Positions 35,501 through 45,577 of a DNA stretch of 64,000 nucleotides are shown here, in pieces. A model generated the notes under the pieces. The model was not told where the DNA came from. It searched no databases and saw only the letters and a program-made list of their open reading frames with translations. Within the stretch, counting starts at the first letter, position 1; the number at the start of each line of letters is the position of its first letter. The position numbers and the translations under genes are program-made. Source of the stretch: Enoplolaimus lenunculus (taxonomy: Eukaryota > Nematoda > Enoplea > Enoplida > Thoracostomopsidae); the NCBI GenBank assembly GCA_030248215.1, contig JASANG010003724.1, positions 124,001 to 188,000 of the forward strand, read 5' to 3'.

Positions 35501-38500
35501 GGACAACTATCCTAACGCCGGCCCTGCCCGCGCGTATACCGGCCCAAGATTACTTTATTGGTAACCTACATTTATCCCCGTTATTGTTGCAGTCACTAAA
35601 AATACGTTAAATTGGCCAGTGTATTGATATTAAACGCTTGACATTGGAGAATGTCACTGCAAACTTTAACTGGAATGGTTCAAATCGAGAAGGAAAATAT
35701 CGTTGCTGGTTGTCAACAAATTTTGTCGACGATGGAACCGGAATTCGTCGTAATGCGTCATCCACATTAATTTGCGCCCGGCTTGCGGAAATCAGCAACA
35801 TCTTTTTCCAACTTGAGTTTGGAAAAAGGGTAGCAGCGGGAAATTGAAAACACGAAATTTGATCTATAGGTAAATTGAAACATTTTATAAAACGTACTAG
35901 GAATTTGACTAGCAATTTTGAATTTCAAATTCCCAATAGCGAAAATAAAAACGACCGCAATGGGAAATTGAAACAGTTTTTAAACTCGAGTGGAAATTTG
36001 ATAAGCACTTTTAAGATAGTAAAAAGGAAATTGAAAAGTGGTGCTTTACCGCAGTGGGAAATTGAAGACCAGAAATTTGCTTCAATTTCCCACTTAATAC
36101 AAGTAAATTGTATAGCAGTTGGAATTTGAAATTTTAGAAAACCGGAAACCGGAAATGCTACTTGGGGGGTCGTGGAAGGTCAAATATAGGTCATACAATT
36201 AAAATACATGTAAACATGTCAGGTCAACGTGTTTACTTGTATTTTAATTGTTTGAGTTCCATTGAACGTCAATTTGATTTGACTTTTTGCTTAGGCTTAA
36301 GAACATGCTTAATCTAACGTTAAAGCCCTAGAAGTTGCAATGGCCATACTTTTTAGCACCAAAGGACTGCTGGCGCTAGTGATGCATACAAAACTGGTCC
36401 TAAGCGTATAGTTTTATTCCGAACTTGTTTGTGACAAAACTGCAGGTGTGTATATGTCTCGATCTATTGATATGTTGATTAACGGGAAAGTTTACTTACT
36501 CATCATATAGCGGAACCGAAAGTATCGCAAAGGCAAACGAATTTACTCAGCGGAAAAAAAATTGCACGATACGAAGCTTTATGATGGTAAGCTGGTATAA
36601 ATTTCAGCCATGTAAAGATCAGGAGCGGCGAGGTTTTCTGCGGGACTAGAGCACAGTAAAGGTCATTTACGTGTTTCAACCTATATTTCCGTGAAAGGTC
36701 AACTTATTTGACCTATATTTCCGTTTAAATTTTATAGTTTTGGGGGTAAATATTACAAGCGAAATTGTGTAAACTACTCATCTATTTGATAAAAGGGAAA
36801 ATATTGTTTTTCGTGCTAAAATTTAGTCACGTCGCCAATTTTCCATACGATAACAAAATTTAACAGGGCAGTGGGAAATTGAATTTACGAAATGTTTCAA
36901 TTTCCTTTATCTACGGTTTTCTTTTTCGTAAGTTGTAAATGGAAGTTGATAAATCATTATCAATTTACTACTCGATTTTATAAAACCTACGGCAAAGGGA
37001 AATTGGAAAAGTTTTCAAATTCAATTTCCCACTGCTACCCTTTTTCCAAACTCAAGTTGGAAAAAGATGTTGCTGATTTCCACAAGCCGGGCGCAAATTA
37101 ATGTGGATGACGCATAAGACAAAATGACGCAGTTAAATTAACGTACAAATGTATCGTGAATGTTCAAAAGATAAGTGTTGTCAAAAGTTACGCTTTAAGC
37201 GGCTTTTGGAAAAATCTAAACAATTCAAATTTCAAAATTGGACGAAACTTACAAAAGAACCTAGTGCATGTAACAACAACTTTCATTAAATATGAAAAGT
37301 GGTGTCAGTGTCACTACAAAAATTGCCGAATCCTTTAGAAAAAATTTTGGCCCATGTATAGAACAGGGCCGGGTCGTTTTGCGGAGGGGCTATAATAGAG
37401 TCAGTTTAAGCTTTAGACGAAATATTTTCCTTAGGCTTAGGCTTAGGCTTAGGGTTAGGCTTAGGAATAGGCTCATTTATACGCTTAGGCTTAGGCTTAG
37501 GAATATGCTTATACTACTGTTTCGGCCCTGTTCTATGCATGGGCCAAAATTTTCAAGGGTACGGTAGTTAGTTAGCTGTCTAAGCCAAATACAAACCTCC
37601 GACTGCAACTTAATGCATGGAATGGCAACCCGTTATTCTAAGTAAAACAACAAAATATCCGACTAGTATAGTTAAACATTAATGTTACTGTCGTTTGTTA
37701 CCAAAATTCCAGGTGGCTGAAAAAATCTCAAATTTTTACCCGCGCTTACATGGTCTTGTGCGTTGACTGCTTGTGGATAATTGTTAGTGAAATATTTGAC
37801 GATTTCCATGTGAAAAAATAACACCGCATTATGCAGCGGGGTGGCACCGCGTCTGTCTCGTGCCAACGCGAGCTTTTTACGATCAGTCAATGATTTGACT
37901 TCTTTCAAGTTCCCCGTTCGAACAGCGCGATGAATTGCGCGAATCTTTGCCTGAAATCAAAAATTCCGGTCGATTATTATGCTTACATGTGACTTCAAAA
38001 ATACAATCGTACTATGGATTCGGTGTGCATTACGATTTCTGTCCCTTCACTGTTGTCTGTCTTAGTGAATCATTAGGGTTGATATATGAGATTTATTTAT
38101 CTTTGTTAAGCATTGTGTGATTTCAACCAAGAGAGACTAATCGAGGTTGCGCGTGAAAACAAGGTAATCGGCCCATGGATACATCAGGGCCCGGAACTGT
38201 AGTATAAGCATATTCCTAAGCCTAAACCTAAGCCTAAGCCTAAGCCTAAGCGTATGGATGAGCCTATTCTTAAGCCTAAGCCTAAGCCTAAGCCTAAACA
38301 AAATAATTAGTCTAAAGCTTAAACTGACTCTATTATACCTCCTCCGGAAAGCGATTCGGCCCTGTTGTATTGTATACATGGGCCAGGTAAATACCCAATG
38401 GTCAAAATATATAACAACCGGTAAGCATCACGTGCTGGTTTTTGGTACATTTTACCTGATATTGCGGCAGAATATCCAAAAAGCGACGAACATCAGGATG

Positions 38501-41500
38501 ATCGGTTTCCATATATTTGCCCAAAATCAAATCTCCGTATCCGTTGAGCACAAGATCTTCCATTTTGACAACACTGCCCTCTTTAATCCATTCGTTGATG
38601 TCATTTTCGAGTTCGGAAAATGGCAAAGTTTGATTTTTAACGAAGTTTGAAGTATAAGATAATATCTTCAGGGTCAATATGAACGTTCCTAACATCACAT
38701 AGAATGTTACTCAGTAATTAGTTCCATACCAAAAATGTGGCGATAAACTGGATGTCGGTGGTATATAAGTCCGAATGCCAGCATCAAGTGCCTAAACTCG
38801 ATCTTATCCTAAATTTATGCAGCATGTATCGCCAATAAGTATATATAGGGTATTCAATAAGCGAAATGTAGCATCTGCAGATTTGAAAATCTTCATGAAA
38901 GTAGGCTCTATGCAGTGGTCAAAAATATGTTAAATTCAAACCTGATCGTTGAGTGCTTCTTAAGTTTTACAAGGCATGTGACTAATATTGGTAATTGGTG
39001 CTATACACATTTGAGAATATTGCTTTCGCTGTAAATTTCAGTGAGTTGACTTTAACTCAGAATGAGTTGAATCACTCAGTCTGAGAGTTAGGACTATCAG
39101 AGCTTAGAATTTTGAATTGGCTCAATGCATTCTGTGATTAATTAACCAACTCATCCAGAGGTCAACTCAACTCAGAGTGAGAATCAACTCAACTCAGAGT
39201 GAGCTAGTGTTTACTGATATTAATTCAGAAATAACCAACTCGCTAGCTAAATTGACTAATCAACTCATTGGAATTTACAGTGTATATAAAAAGCCGAGCA
39301 ATATGATGATAGCATGAGCTTAAATAGAAAGGTTATACCTGACAGTCGATATTGCGGCATAATGCCAGCAATTAACGAGTCCATTGCCCGGTCATCACGT
39401 ACGTCACTTAGATTCAATTCTTCTGCATTGTTCTGGTAATAGTGCGCTGTTCTTCCGTGCTAAAAATAGCAGAAAGTTTTTAATTGAAAAGTGCACAAAA
39501 CAAACAGATTTCAATATCTTGAATCCATAAGATAACCTATCGTCACCAGCAATAAACGACAGGATTTGCAACCGATTACCTAAACGAAACCAACTAACAA
39601 TTAGATTTCGTTCAAATTATTTGAGAGTTAGAGCAAATGTGGACAAATGAATGATGCATTTCTAATCACAATGTCTTATAGTTCAATGAAAACCATGTTC
39701 GATAGTATGTAACAAGCTGGGCTCTGGGCACGTATTCTTAAATTTGTATAGCACCTATTTACCAGTTGCTGATAGGACTTCTGACTTTCGAACCAGTGAA
39801 TACTGATGCAATTAGCGCAGTTTTCGCTATGGCTCGCTCTACTACTATACGAGTTTTGAATGCAACAACTGCAATAGTTAGCGAGTTTGAAAACCTATTA
39901 ATAACAGATGATTGTTGCTATTAAATCCATTTGAGAATGTGGGCCGTGATATTAATCTAAAATAGCAATGTTGTTCTATATTTTTAAAATACTACCAATA
40001 TGGTTCAGTCTAAAACAGCTATGAGTAAAATATCTTAATTGTTGCTTGTGGCTACAGTTCAAAGCAGCCTGTTTGATTAATTATTTGGCTTTTTTAGATG
40101 TGTCTTGCATGTTTAAATACGAAACGACACTGCTGTTTGATTTGTACCGCCTTTAAAGATGCTTCTTCACTGTAAATTTCAGTGAGTTGATTTTAACTCT
40201 GAATGAGTTGAATCACTCAATCTGAGTTAGGACAATCAGAAATCAGAATTTTGAGTTGATTCAATTCATTCTGAGTTAATTAACCAACCCGCCCAGAGTC
40301 AACTCAACTCAGATTAAGAATCACATCAACTCAGAGTGAGTTAACGCTTACTGGAATTAATTCAGAAATAACCAACTCGCTAGCTGAATTGAATAATCAA
40401 CTCATTGGAATTTACAGTGTTGATTTCTTACTTTGTCTTCGATAAAGGGGTCACCGCCGACTTTCTGTAGTAAAGAAATGTACGGAGCTCCGGTTGCGTC
40501 TGCTGCAGCGTAATGCATAGCGGTTCGTCCTTGCTGAAAATATTAAGAAGAGTATTTGAGCTAAAAAGTTATGCTAAATAAATACGCGTAGATTTGACTG
40601 ACACTGCGTAATAAAGGGCAAAAATGAGGTGTGTTAGCAACGGTTGAACCGTTGAGAAAAATGTGAAACAGTTGTAAACAGCGGATGATCATAGTTTTCT
40701 GCACTAATCTGGCGTGAAGAGCAAAACGTTTGTTGAAACTTTGTTTCCTACCCGTTGACGTTTTTATGCAAATGTCGCATGCTGCTAAACTGCTATTCAG
40801 GCCAATTACTCTTTCGCCTAGGCCAATCTGCTGTTTGAATTAATAGCACTTTGGCCTAGGTTAAACTGCTATTGAACGTATAAATCAATCAGATTCGAAT
40901 ACTTGGTCAAACGCGATACCGTTAAAACAGTCAATGTTGCTTTTACATCACTGTTGTTTTGCCATAGCTCACAATCGCTATTTGGTTTAGGCCAAACTGC
41001 AATTTGCTTTGAATAGCATTATTAACCTACGACCGACACGAAGATAAATTTTCGGTGTTGTACGTCTCAATTTACCGTGTCAACACACGGTATCAGGTCA
41101 CTCTTTTTGTGGCAACACAATTACCACGTTTACTAATTATTAATTTTATTTTGGCCAAACAGGTTGCAACTCTTTGGTATTCCTATATGTATTTAGACGT
41201 TGTTGATTCTCAATCGCCTAAAGCGCAATATTGCTATGGCGCACAGCGCAGAACAAATACTTTTTTAATAAATTAAAAATGACAACCATTTGGCATTTCA
41301 TTAGATGGAAGCCATAAAAAATATGTAAACAAATTGCTTACAAAATCAATCATATTAACAGTCCACGGGTATCGCGATAGCAAATAGTGGACTGTGTTCG
41401 TCTGATTGTACAACACTGCATTGTGCAACGGTGTTGCGCCTTTATAATCGCGTGCAGTTGACAATTTGTCGTTATCAATTAACGCAGCCACACGACGCAC

Positions 41501-43548
41501 GTCTCCTTGCTCTACGCAGCGATGTATTGCGTTAATTCTGCGCTGAAATCAAAATTAAATAATATTAGCTGGTTTGCGAAAAGTTTGCAAGCCCAATGCT
41601 GTCGCTTTGAGTCCGTATTCTCAAATGTGTGTAGCACCTATTACCAGTTAGTACACAGGTAAATTCCAATGAGTTGATTAATCAATTCAGATAGCGAGTT
41701 GGTTATTTCTGGAATTTATATCACTAAACGTAATAAACTCACGCTGAGTTGAGTTTATTCTTGCTATGAGTTGAGTTGACTCTGGGTAAGGTGATTATGT
41801 TAACTCAGAATGAATTGAATCAACTCAAAATTCTGAGTTCTGATAGTCCTAACGCTGACTGAGTGATTCAACTCATTTTGAGTTAAAATCAACTCGCTGA
41901 AATTTACAGTGTAGTAGGTCTTGTAGCTTTCGATCGAGAAAATGGTGACGTTTGAAGTTCATCACATTAGTTGCACTCGATCTACTCTACTGCTTTGCAA
42001 ACTTTGCGATCTGGAATTGCAGCAATTTGTTAGTTTCTGCAATTTGTTAGATTGAAAACTTATGCCTAACTGGTAATAGGTGCTATATGCATTTGAGAAT
42101 ATGGGCTCTGACGTTGGTCACAGAATGTTAATATACAATTCTGCGCGTCAGAATATCCAATGACCAAGGCGTAGGCGCCGGAACCGAGACCAATACCAAA
42201 GTTTGTATAAACAGCTAAATTGCGTTTGGCTTCTCGTTCGCCTCATTCTTGGGAATTTTATTTCTTCACTACTCTGCCACAGTTTATCAATGTCTGTAGC
42301 CTAAGCCTAAGCCTAAGCCTAAGCCTAAGCCTAAGCCTAAGCCTAGTTGTACTGCGCTAAGCCACTTCAAATGTTAATATGTACCAAATGCCGCTTGCTG
42401 CCATTGTATTGGGTTTGCTTTTGCGGACCTCAATACAGTGGATAATTTAAACTTGACAGCAAAGAGTCATTGAACTTACAATTGATAAAAAACTGTGACA
42501 AAATAAAAGCCAATATGTACAATCCTGCTGATCCATGTATGGAACAGGGCCAGAACGTTTTCCTGCGGAACTGTAATATGGTAGAGCTTAAAATTTAGTC
42601 TTATTTTTGCTTAGGCTTAGGCTTAGGTATATTTGAAATGTTCTAACATCAACATAGTGAACTTGCGAAAATCATGTAATTTTGATATACTAAAATAGTC
42701 CCTAATATTATGATTCTAACAACTGTGCGTGTAGACATGGACGGTCCTTGGAGAGGGGTCCCGATATCGACCCTTACCTGACCCCAGCAGAATTAGGATT
42801 TTGTATTGGCACTAAAAAAGAGCATCTAGCTTTTCGTTGGTTTCGGTTGTGACATTTGTTCCACAATTTTACATATTATAATTCCTTTTGCCTAAAATGG
42901 TTTAGACTTAGCATTTCGCTTTTAGCGCTCGTTAAATATAACTGCTGAGGAAACCACTGCATAGAGAATGTCTACAAACCCCTTCGTACCGTGACATATA
43001 CACTATGATATGCAATCTCAGATCGCTTTTCGCTAGAACAACTAATGGTTGACTGTGAAAAAACTAGCGACGCAATATCCGAAACATTTGAACTTTTTAG
43101 TCTTGCATGTACACTGCGTATACAATTATAGCTCAAATCCATACAACATAGGGCCCATGTTACTTTAAGGGACGTCCAGGTTTCTGGTGAGTCCATAAAA
43201 GAGTATGTTTAGATCATAGATTACATTTTTGCTTAGGCTTAGGCTTAGGCTTAGGCTTAGGCTTAGGCTTAGGCTTAGGCTTAGGAACACATTTTTGCAA
43301 CGCTTAGGCGTAGGCTTAGGCTAGGCTTAGGAATACGTTTAATCTACTGTCTACGCCCCTTAAAGTAACAATGGCCCAACATAGCAACTAACTCGGTACA
43401 CGGGAAGTGTTCGCAAAAATTCTTGGGTCGCTTCGTTTGACGATTCTTTATTTCGTAACAAAATATCGTAACCATCCAACAGTACTTTTTCAAGTTTTTC
43501 AATATCACCATTTTCAAGCCACGAATCAATGGAAGCCTTCGAAGGCAT
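29428..43548 (-). CDS. Ankyrin-repeat protein with C-terminal DPY-30 motif (gene span, 13 exons)
   Basis: About 713 residues in 13 exons, every junction GT/AG and in phase. Three modules follow one another. Each has a helical leader (WLENGDIEKLEKVLLDGY, WIKEGSVVKMEDLVLNGYGD, WLDEGNVIDLEKLVLSGCGD), a 67-residue exon with an ankyrin repeat (ARDRRGATPLHNAVL type), a 34-35-residue ankyrin exon (GRTAMHYAAA, KCTPLHFAAA, KRTPLHYAAG) and a YY-containing exon (HYYQNN, KYYLES, VYYIEH). The last exon carries ALTKALAEIVIKRPEDP..YLINFLFKYN, the DPY-30 dimerisation motif known from DPY30, AK7 and radial-spoke partners. DPY-30 motifs dock on short amphipathic helices, so a scaffold role is likely; pathway unknown. 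The 5' end is uncertain: exon 1 may be preceded by others. Many MITEs lie in its introns. Confidence 0.85.
29700..29961. mobile_element. GAGTTGA-MITE copy 1
   Basis: Ends CACAGTAAATTCCAGTGAG and TTGGAATTTACAGTG, inverted. Interior GAGTTGA/TCAACTC words in both orientations. Lies in intron 12 of the ankyrin/DPY-30 gene. Confidence 0.75.
30166..30329 (-). CDS. Ankyrin/DPY-30 gene exon 12
   Basis: Linker exon: EDMVSEDETSLMSVEATVDD, then PSLAEIQDKMKLVNSFDI and NTEAGR; donor GTAAGT. Acidic, no domain. Confidence 0.8.
31237..31381 (-). CDS. Ankyrin/DPY-30 gene exon 11
   Basis: Acceptor TTATTTCAG, EGNIPVYYIEHPDEMNLEKL then an acidic linker to NVKNQPQ; phase 1 donor GTACAC. Aligns with exons 4 and 8 of the earlier modules. 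Confidence 0.8.
31522..31676. mobile_element. TTAGGC-MITE copy (155 bp)
   Basis: CCCATGTAAAGATCAGGGG and CCCCTGTTTTTTACATTGG are inverted ends. Flanks AAGGTGTC and ATGGTGCC match 6 of 8. In intron 10. Confidence 0.8.
32303..32407 (-). CDS. Ankyrin/DPY-30 gene exon 10
   Basis: 35-residue ankyrin exon AKRTPLHYAAGLRDENREIY to ESGADASARDN, donor GTGAGT. Counterpart of exons 3 and 7. Confidence 0.9.
32458..32793. repeat. ~100-bp direct repeats flanking a TTAGGC array
   Basis: TAGTGTTCACCTGTATTCTT starts both flanks (32458-32557 and 32690-32793); between them (about 32580-32690) the plus strand reads CCTAAGCCTAAGCCTA with variants. No inverted termini, unlike the MITE copies. Confidence 0.75.
33113..33313 (-). 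CDS. Ankyrin/DPY-30 gene exon 9
   Basis: 67 residues: ERIDKIHRYVRLGNVKELEQ, ARDRKGATPIHNAVLYEQ, ending IKSADF at donor GTAAGT. Exactly 201 nt, as exons 2 and 6. Confidence 0.9.
33395..33593. repeat. Inverted and direct copies of the exon 9 5' border
   Basis: 33395-33486 is an inverted copy, and 33487-33593 a direct copy, of the exon 9 acceptor region with its intron flank (ACATCAGCTGATAAAA type). Each copy keeps TTTTACAG and about 12-16 exon codons. Confidence 0.88.
34106..34375 (-). CDS. Ankyrin/DPY-30 gene exon 8
   Basis: 90 residues, RGNSAKYYLESPLEMTLKAY, then YIESKIKTWLDEGNVIDLEK to QFLDDLPYFM; donor GTAGGC. It fuses the end of module 2 with the leader of module 3. Acceptor TTTTTTAAG is chosen for phase and alignment to exon 4. 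Confidence 0.85.
34503..34796. mobile_element. Small element with iterated GGGGCC
   Basis: Left TAGAGCTGTCCCGGGGCCAG, then GCCGGGGCCGGGC; right TTGGCCCCGGTGCTGGGGCC and GAACTCTA. Ends read as imperfect inverted repeats (AGAGnT...GGCC). In intron 7. Confidence 0.5.
34942..35000. mobile_element. TTAGGC-MITE left-end fragment
   Basis: GGCCAATGTTACTTTAAGAGG and GTAGATTAAGCGTATTCC, truncated about 20 bp before exon 7. Confidence 0.5.
35021..35122 (-). CDS. Ankyrin/DPY-30 gene exon 7
   Basis: 34-residue ankyrin exon NKCTPLHFAAALPDEGKCYR to AGANPNIIDS; donor GTACGT. Exactly 102 nt, as exon 3. Confidence 0.9.
35750..37120. mobile_element. 1.4-kb element with ~100-bp inverted termini
   Basis: Left TAATGCGTCATCCACATTAA through TTTGGAAAAAGGGTAGCAG returns inverted at 37020-37120 with few changes. 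The interior repeats GGGAAATTGAAA/TTTCAATTTCCC many times. No transposase frame seen. Contains TTAGGC-MITE fragments at 36285-36345 and 36597-36660. In intron 6 of the ankyrin gene. Confidence 0.8.
37349..37545. mobile_element. TTAGGC-MITE, complete copy with perfect 8-bp duplication
   Basis: Ends GGCCCATGTATAGAACAGG and CCTGTTCTATGCATGGGCC. Flanks AAAATTTT on both sides. Interior CTTAGGCTTAGGCTTAGGC in two runs. Confidence 0.92.
37750..37950 (-). CDS. Ankyrin/DPY-30 gene exon 6
   Basis: 67 residues: AKIRAIHRAVRTGNLKEVKS, ARDRRGATPLHNAVLFF, ending VNAQDH at GTAAGC. 201 nt. Confidence 0.9.
38170..38383. mobile_element. TTAGGC-MITE copy (reverse orientation)
   Basis: Ends GGCCCATGGATACATCAGG and TTGTATACATGGGCC; interior CCTAAGCCTAAGCCTAAGC. 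Flanks AGGTAATC and AGGTAAAT match 6 of 8. Confidence 0.85.
38456..38688 (-). CDS. Ankyrin/DPY-30 gene exon 5
   Basis: Leader of module 2: linker, then LENDINEWIKEGSVVKMEDL to RRFLDILPQYQ. Starts with GA completing a codon; donor GTAAAA. Confidence 0.85.
38730..38808 (-). CDS. Possible alternative exon 4b
   Basis: DKIEFRHLMLAFGLIYHRHP and VYRHIF between TTTAG and GTATGG. It fits in frame only if exon 4 stops early at its internal GTACGT (after NLSD); then 4-short, 4b and 5 join in phase. Otherwise exon 4 joins exon 5 directly. Confidence 0.4.
39028..39282. mobile_element. GAGTTGA-MITE copy 2
   Basis: CTGTAAATTTCAGTGAGTTG and TCATTGGAATTTACAGTG as inverted ends; GAGTTGA words inside. Confidence 0.8.
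39339..39459 (-). CDS. Ankyrin/DPY-30 gene exon 4
   Basis: HGRTAHYYQNNAEELNLSDV to GIMPQYRLS; phase 1 donor GTATAA. An internal GTACGT after NLSD is a second possible donor. Confidence 0.8.
40168..40419. mobile_element. GAGTTGA-MITE copy 3
   Basis: CACTGTAAATTTCAGTGAG and CATTGGAATTTACAGTG. Very similar to copy 2, 1.1 kb away. Confidence 0.8.
40432..40533 (-). CDS. Ankyrin/DPY-30 gene exon 3
   Basis: 34 residues QGRTAMHYAAADATGAPYIS to GDPFIEDK; TTTTCAG acceptor, GTAAGA donor; 102 nt. The GAGTTGA-MITE copy 3 ends only 12 bp past its donor. Confidence 0.9.
41342..41542 (-). CDS. Ankyrin/DPY-30 gene exon 2
   Basis: 67 residues RRINAIHRCVEQGDVRRVAA, ARDYKGATPLHNAVLYNQ, ending NMIDF at GTAAGC. 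201 nt. Confidence 0.9.
41655..41911. mobile_element. GAGTTGA-MITE copy 4 (reverse orientation)
   Basis: CACAGGTAAATTCCAATGAG and GCTGAAATTTACAGTG. Flanked by TA on both sides, but the other copies are not, so the duplication length is unresolved. Confidence 0.75.
42297..42351. repeat. Perfect (TTAGGC)n interstitial array, about 9 copies
   Basis: Plus strand reads TAGCC then TAAGCC repeated without interruption. No inverted termini, no CAGGGGCGG and no target duplication, so this is a plain telomere-like tract rather than a MITE. Confidence 0.9.
42533..42635. mobile_element. TTAGGC-MITE left-half fragment
   Basis: CCATGTATGGAACAGGGCC, GCTTAGGCTTAGGCTTAGG; right half missing. Confidence 0.6.
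43152..43376. mobile_element. TTAGGC-MITE, complete copy with perfect 8-bp duplication
   Basis: Ends GGCCCATGTTACTTTAAGG and CCTTAAAGTAACAATGGCC; flanks CAACATAG on both sides. Holds nine or more consecutive TTAGGC units. Lies 16 bp beyond the exon 1 donor of the ankyrin gene. Confidence 0.93.
43393..43548 (-). CDS. Ankyrin/DPY-30 gene exon 1 (first recognised)
   Basis: ATG at 43548, MPSKASIDSWLENGDIEK to FLRTLPVYR, donor GTTAGT. A good acceptor (ACATTTTAG) lies just before, at 43554, so a 5' exon exists; whether it codes is open. Confidence 0.8.
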
Positions 43549-44067
43549 GTCGTCTAAAATGTAAAATATTAAATAAACACAAGTGCGATGCTAAAAAGTT
43601 ATACAATTTCTATGACTGTCCTATCCTGATTTTTAGTCGCTGGGGCACGATAATTTTTGATAGAAATATTAGTTTTCACAAATCCTGAAATTTAATAAGT
43701 CACTATGAGTGTTTGATTTCAGGAGAAACATGTTGTTGCATTTGTTCTTCCTGATGGATTTTGCTTTGACACAAAATTTAAATGCTGTGGATACTCCATT
43801 TCTTGTATTTAGAAAATATTCTGGAAACGTCTCCGTTTAACATTGTTTTGAAAACGGCTAAAAACTGTTGTCAAATTGCAATGAGTTAATTTAGTCTGTT
43901 TTAGCTGTTTTGGATTAGTAATTAATATTTCAAAAATATTTCATCATCTTAAACGCGGCGCAAATTTGCTTTTATGTGAAAAACAACAATTTGATTGGTG
44001 AACTAACGGTTTTATAGTGGTGAGTTTAATTAGCAGCCAGGAAAGCAAACTTAGGGTTGCGCTATAC

Positions 44068-44276
44068 AATGCAAAAAATGGTGAGTCAAATTTACTCTCT
44101 CCGAAATAGGCTTTTCGGGGCTACACAAATTGAGGCAAAATTCGACTCCACCAGAGTCACATTCGACTCACTGAGTCTCATGTTTGACTCTGGCGAAGTC
44201 GAATTTGATTCTGTTTGTGTAGTCCCGAAATGCCTATTTCGGAGAGAGTCAATTCGACTCACCATTTTGTGCAGTG
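44068..44276. mobile_element. GAGTCGA-MITE, complete copy
   Basis: AATGCAAAAAATGGTGAGTC and GACTCACCATTTTGTGCAGT; interior palindromic around GAGTC/GACTC, with GAAATAGGC and GCCTATTTC as inner inverted words. Confidence 0.8.
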
Positions 44277-44654
44277 AACCTTTGTTGACATCCGGCGCCG
44301 TCTGTCACCCGCCTGGCGCCGTCCGACACCGTCCGTTACTGTACGGTATCACACGTGTGTAATCTGAGTACGATTACGCACGGTGACGGACTGCGCAGCA
44401 CGACGAGTACAGCGCCACCCGTAAGTGTTATCTTAGGTAACGAATAAAGGTAAATGTTTGCGATAGAATTAACTTTTTATTTAAACTGTTGTAAATCACA
44501 CTGAAAACAATGTTAATTTTACCTGAAAATCCGTTGGTCATAGCGAAATTGATAACTACACGCTAATAATAGTATATATAGTTATTATAAATGTGTAAAG
44601 ATTGACTGCTAAACAAATTTAACAAATTAAACTACAGGGCGCTATAAGCACTTT

Positions 44655-44957
44655 GTCCCATGTATAGATCAGGGGCGGATCGTTTTTCTGTGAGACTACA
44701 ATAGGGTAAGCTTAAGCTTTAGGGTATTTTTTGCTTGGCTTAGGCTTAGGCTTAGGATTATGCTCTTTACTCCGCCTGAGTCAAATTCGACTCAATTTGA
44801 CTCTAGCGGAGTCGAATTTTGACTCAGTTTGTGAAAGTCAGGAAAAGCCTATTTCGGAGACAGTCAATTTGACTCACCATTTTTTGCAGCGAAGGCTTAG
44901 GCTTTGGCTTAGGAATATGCTTATAATACTGTTCCGCCTTTGTTCTTTCCATCGGCC
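44655..44957. mobile_element. TTAGGC-MITE with nested insertion; perfect 8-bp duplication
   Basis: Ends GTCCCATGTATAGATCAGG and CTTTCCATCGGCC; flanks AGCACTTT on both sides. TTAGGC runs on each side of an inserted GAGTCGA-MITE piece (44775-44892). Confidence 0.92.
44775..44892. mobile_element. GAGTCGA-MITE nested in the TTAGGC-MITE
   Basis: CCTGAGTCAAATTCGACTC to TTGACTCACCATTTTTTGC; interrupts the TTAGGC array, so it is the younger of the two. Confidence 0.8.
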
Positions 44958-45235
44958 AGCACTTTAATAAAACAACGATCTGTAAACACGTCCGTGTTTT
45001 TTGCCGAAAAATCCATAGCTGCAGCAAACATTTGTTGCAAAATAACAAGCTGCATCGACGAACTCTACTCCACATTTCAGTTCATACTTGTTTATCCATG
45101 CATAAAGCATCGTTAAATGTAGATTTCACGAAACAATTGAAACAAAGAACGAATGCATTTTTTTGTATGCTCAAACGTTTATGGCTGTGACTTTGAACGC
45201 TACCTTAAACTTTTAATTCAACGGACATTTGCAGT

Positions 45236-45376
45236 ACCGAATATATATCATTAACGAAGGACGGCGGAGCGTGGGTTAAAAATAAATAACAGTCCGTAAC
45301 CGAATAACAAGAGGGGTATCCTCTGGAGAGGCCAAATAAATATCAGTCCCCCCTCTTATTCGGGTCACTACAGTAC
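45236..45376. repeat. Solitary copy of the foldback core
   Basis: CCGAATATATATCATTAACG to TTATTCGGGTCACTACAGT; matches the inner part of the 24.5-25.4 kb arms at about 85-90 percent by eye. Confidence 0.75.
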
Positions 45377-45577
45377 TTACAGTATTTAGTATATCGCTTC
45401 AGGCAGAAAAGTAACGAAATTTTTCCAAAATAGTGTCTTAAAATAAGTTCACAACAACCAAAATTCAGTTAATAACATTGGACACAAATGAAGCCATATT
45501 AAATTCTAAATATTTACTAGAACGTAGCACAAATTGTGTGTGATATTAATTTAAATTTATCATTAGTAGCAATCTTC

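Noticed and set aside
32054-35528. A single large hAT-like element from CAGGGCCGG (32054) to CCGGCCCTG (35528)
   Set aside because: The span contains exons 7 to 10 of the ankyrin gene; the two ends are more likely unrelated solo fragments.
43200-43345. A real chromosome end (telomere) because of TTAGGC runs
   Set aside because: The runs are short, lie inside MITEs with target duplications, occur in both orientations and are surrounded by genes.
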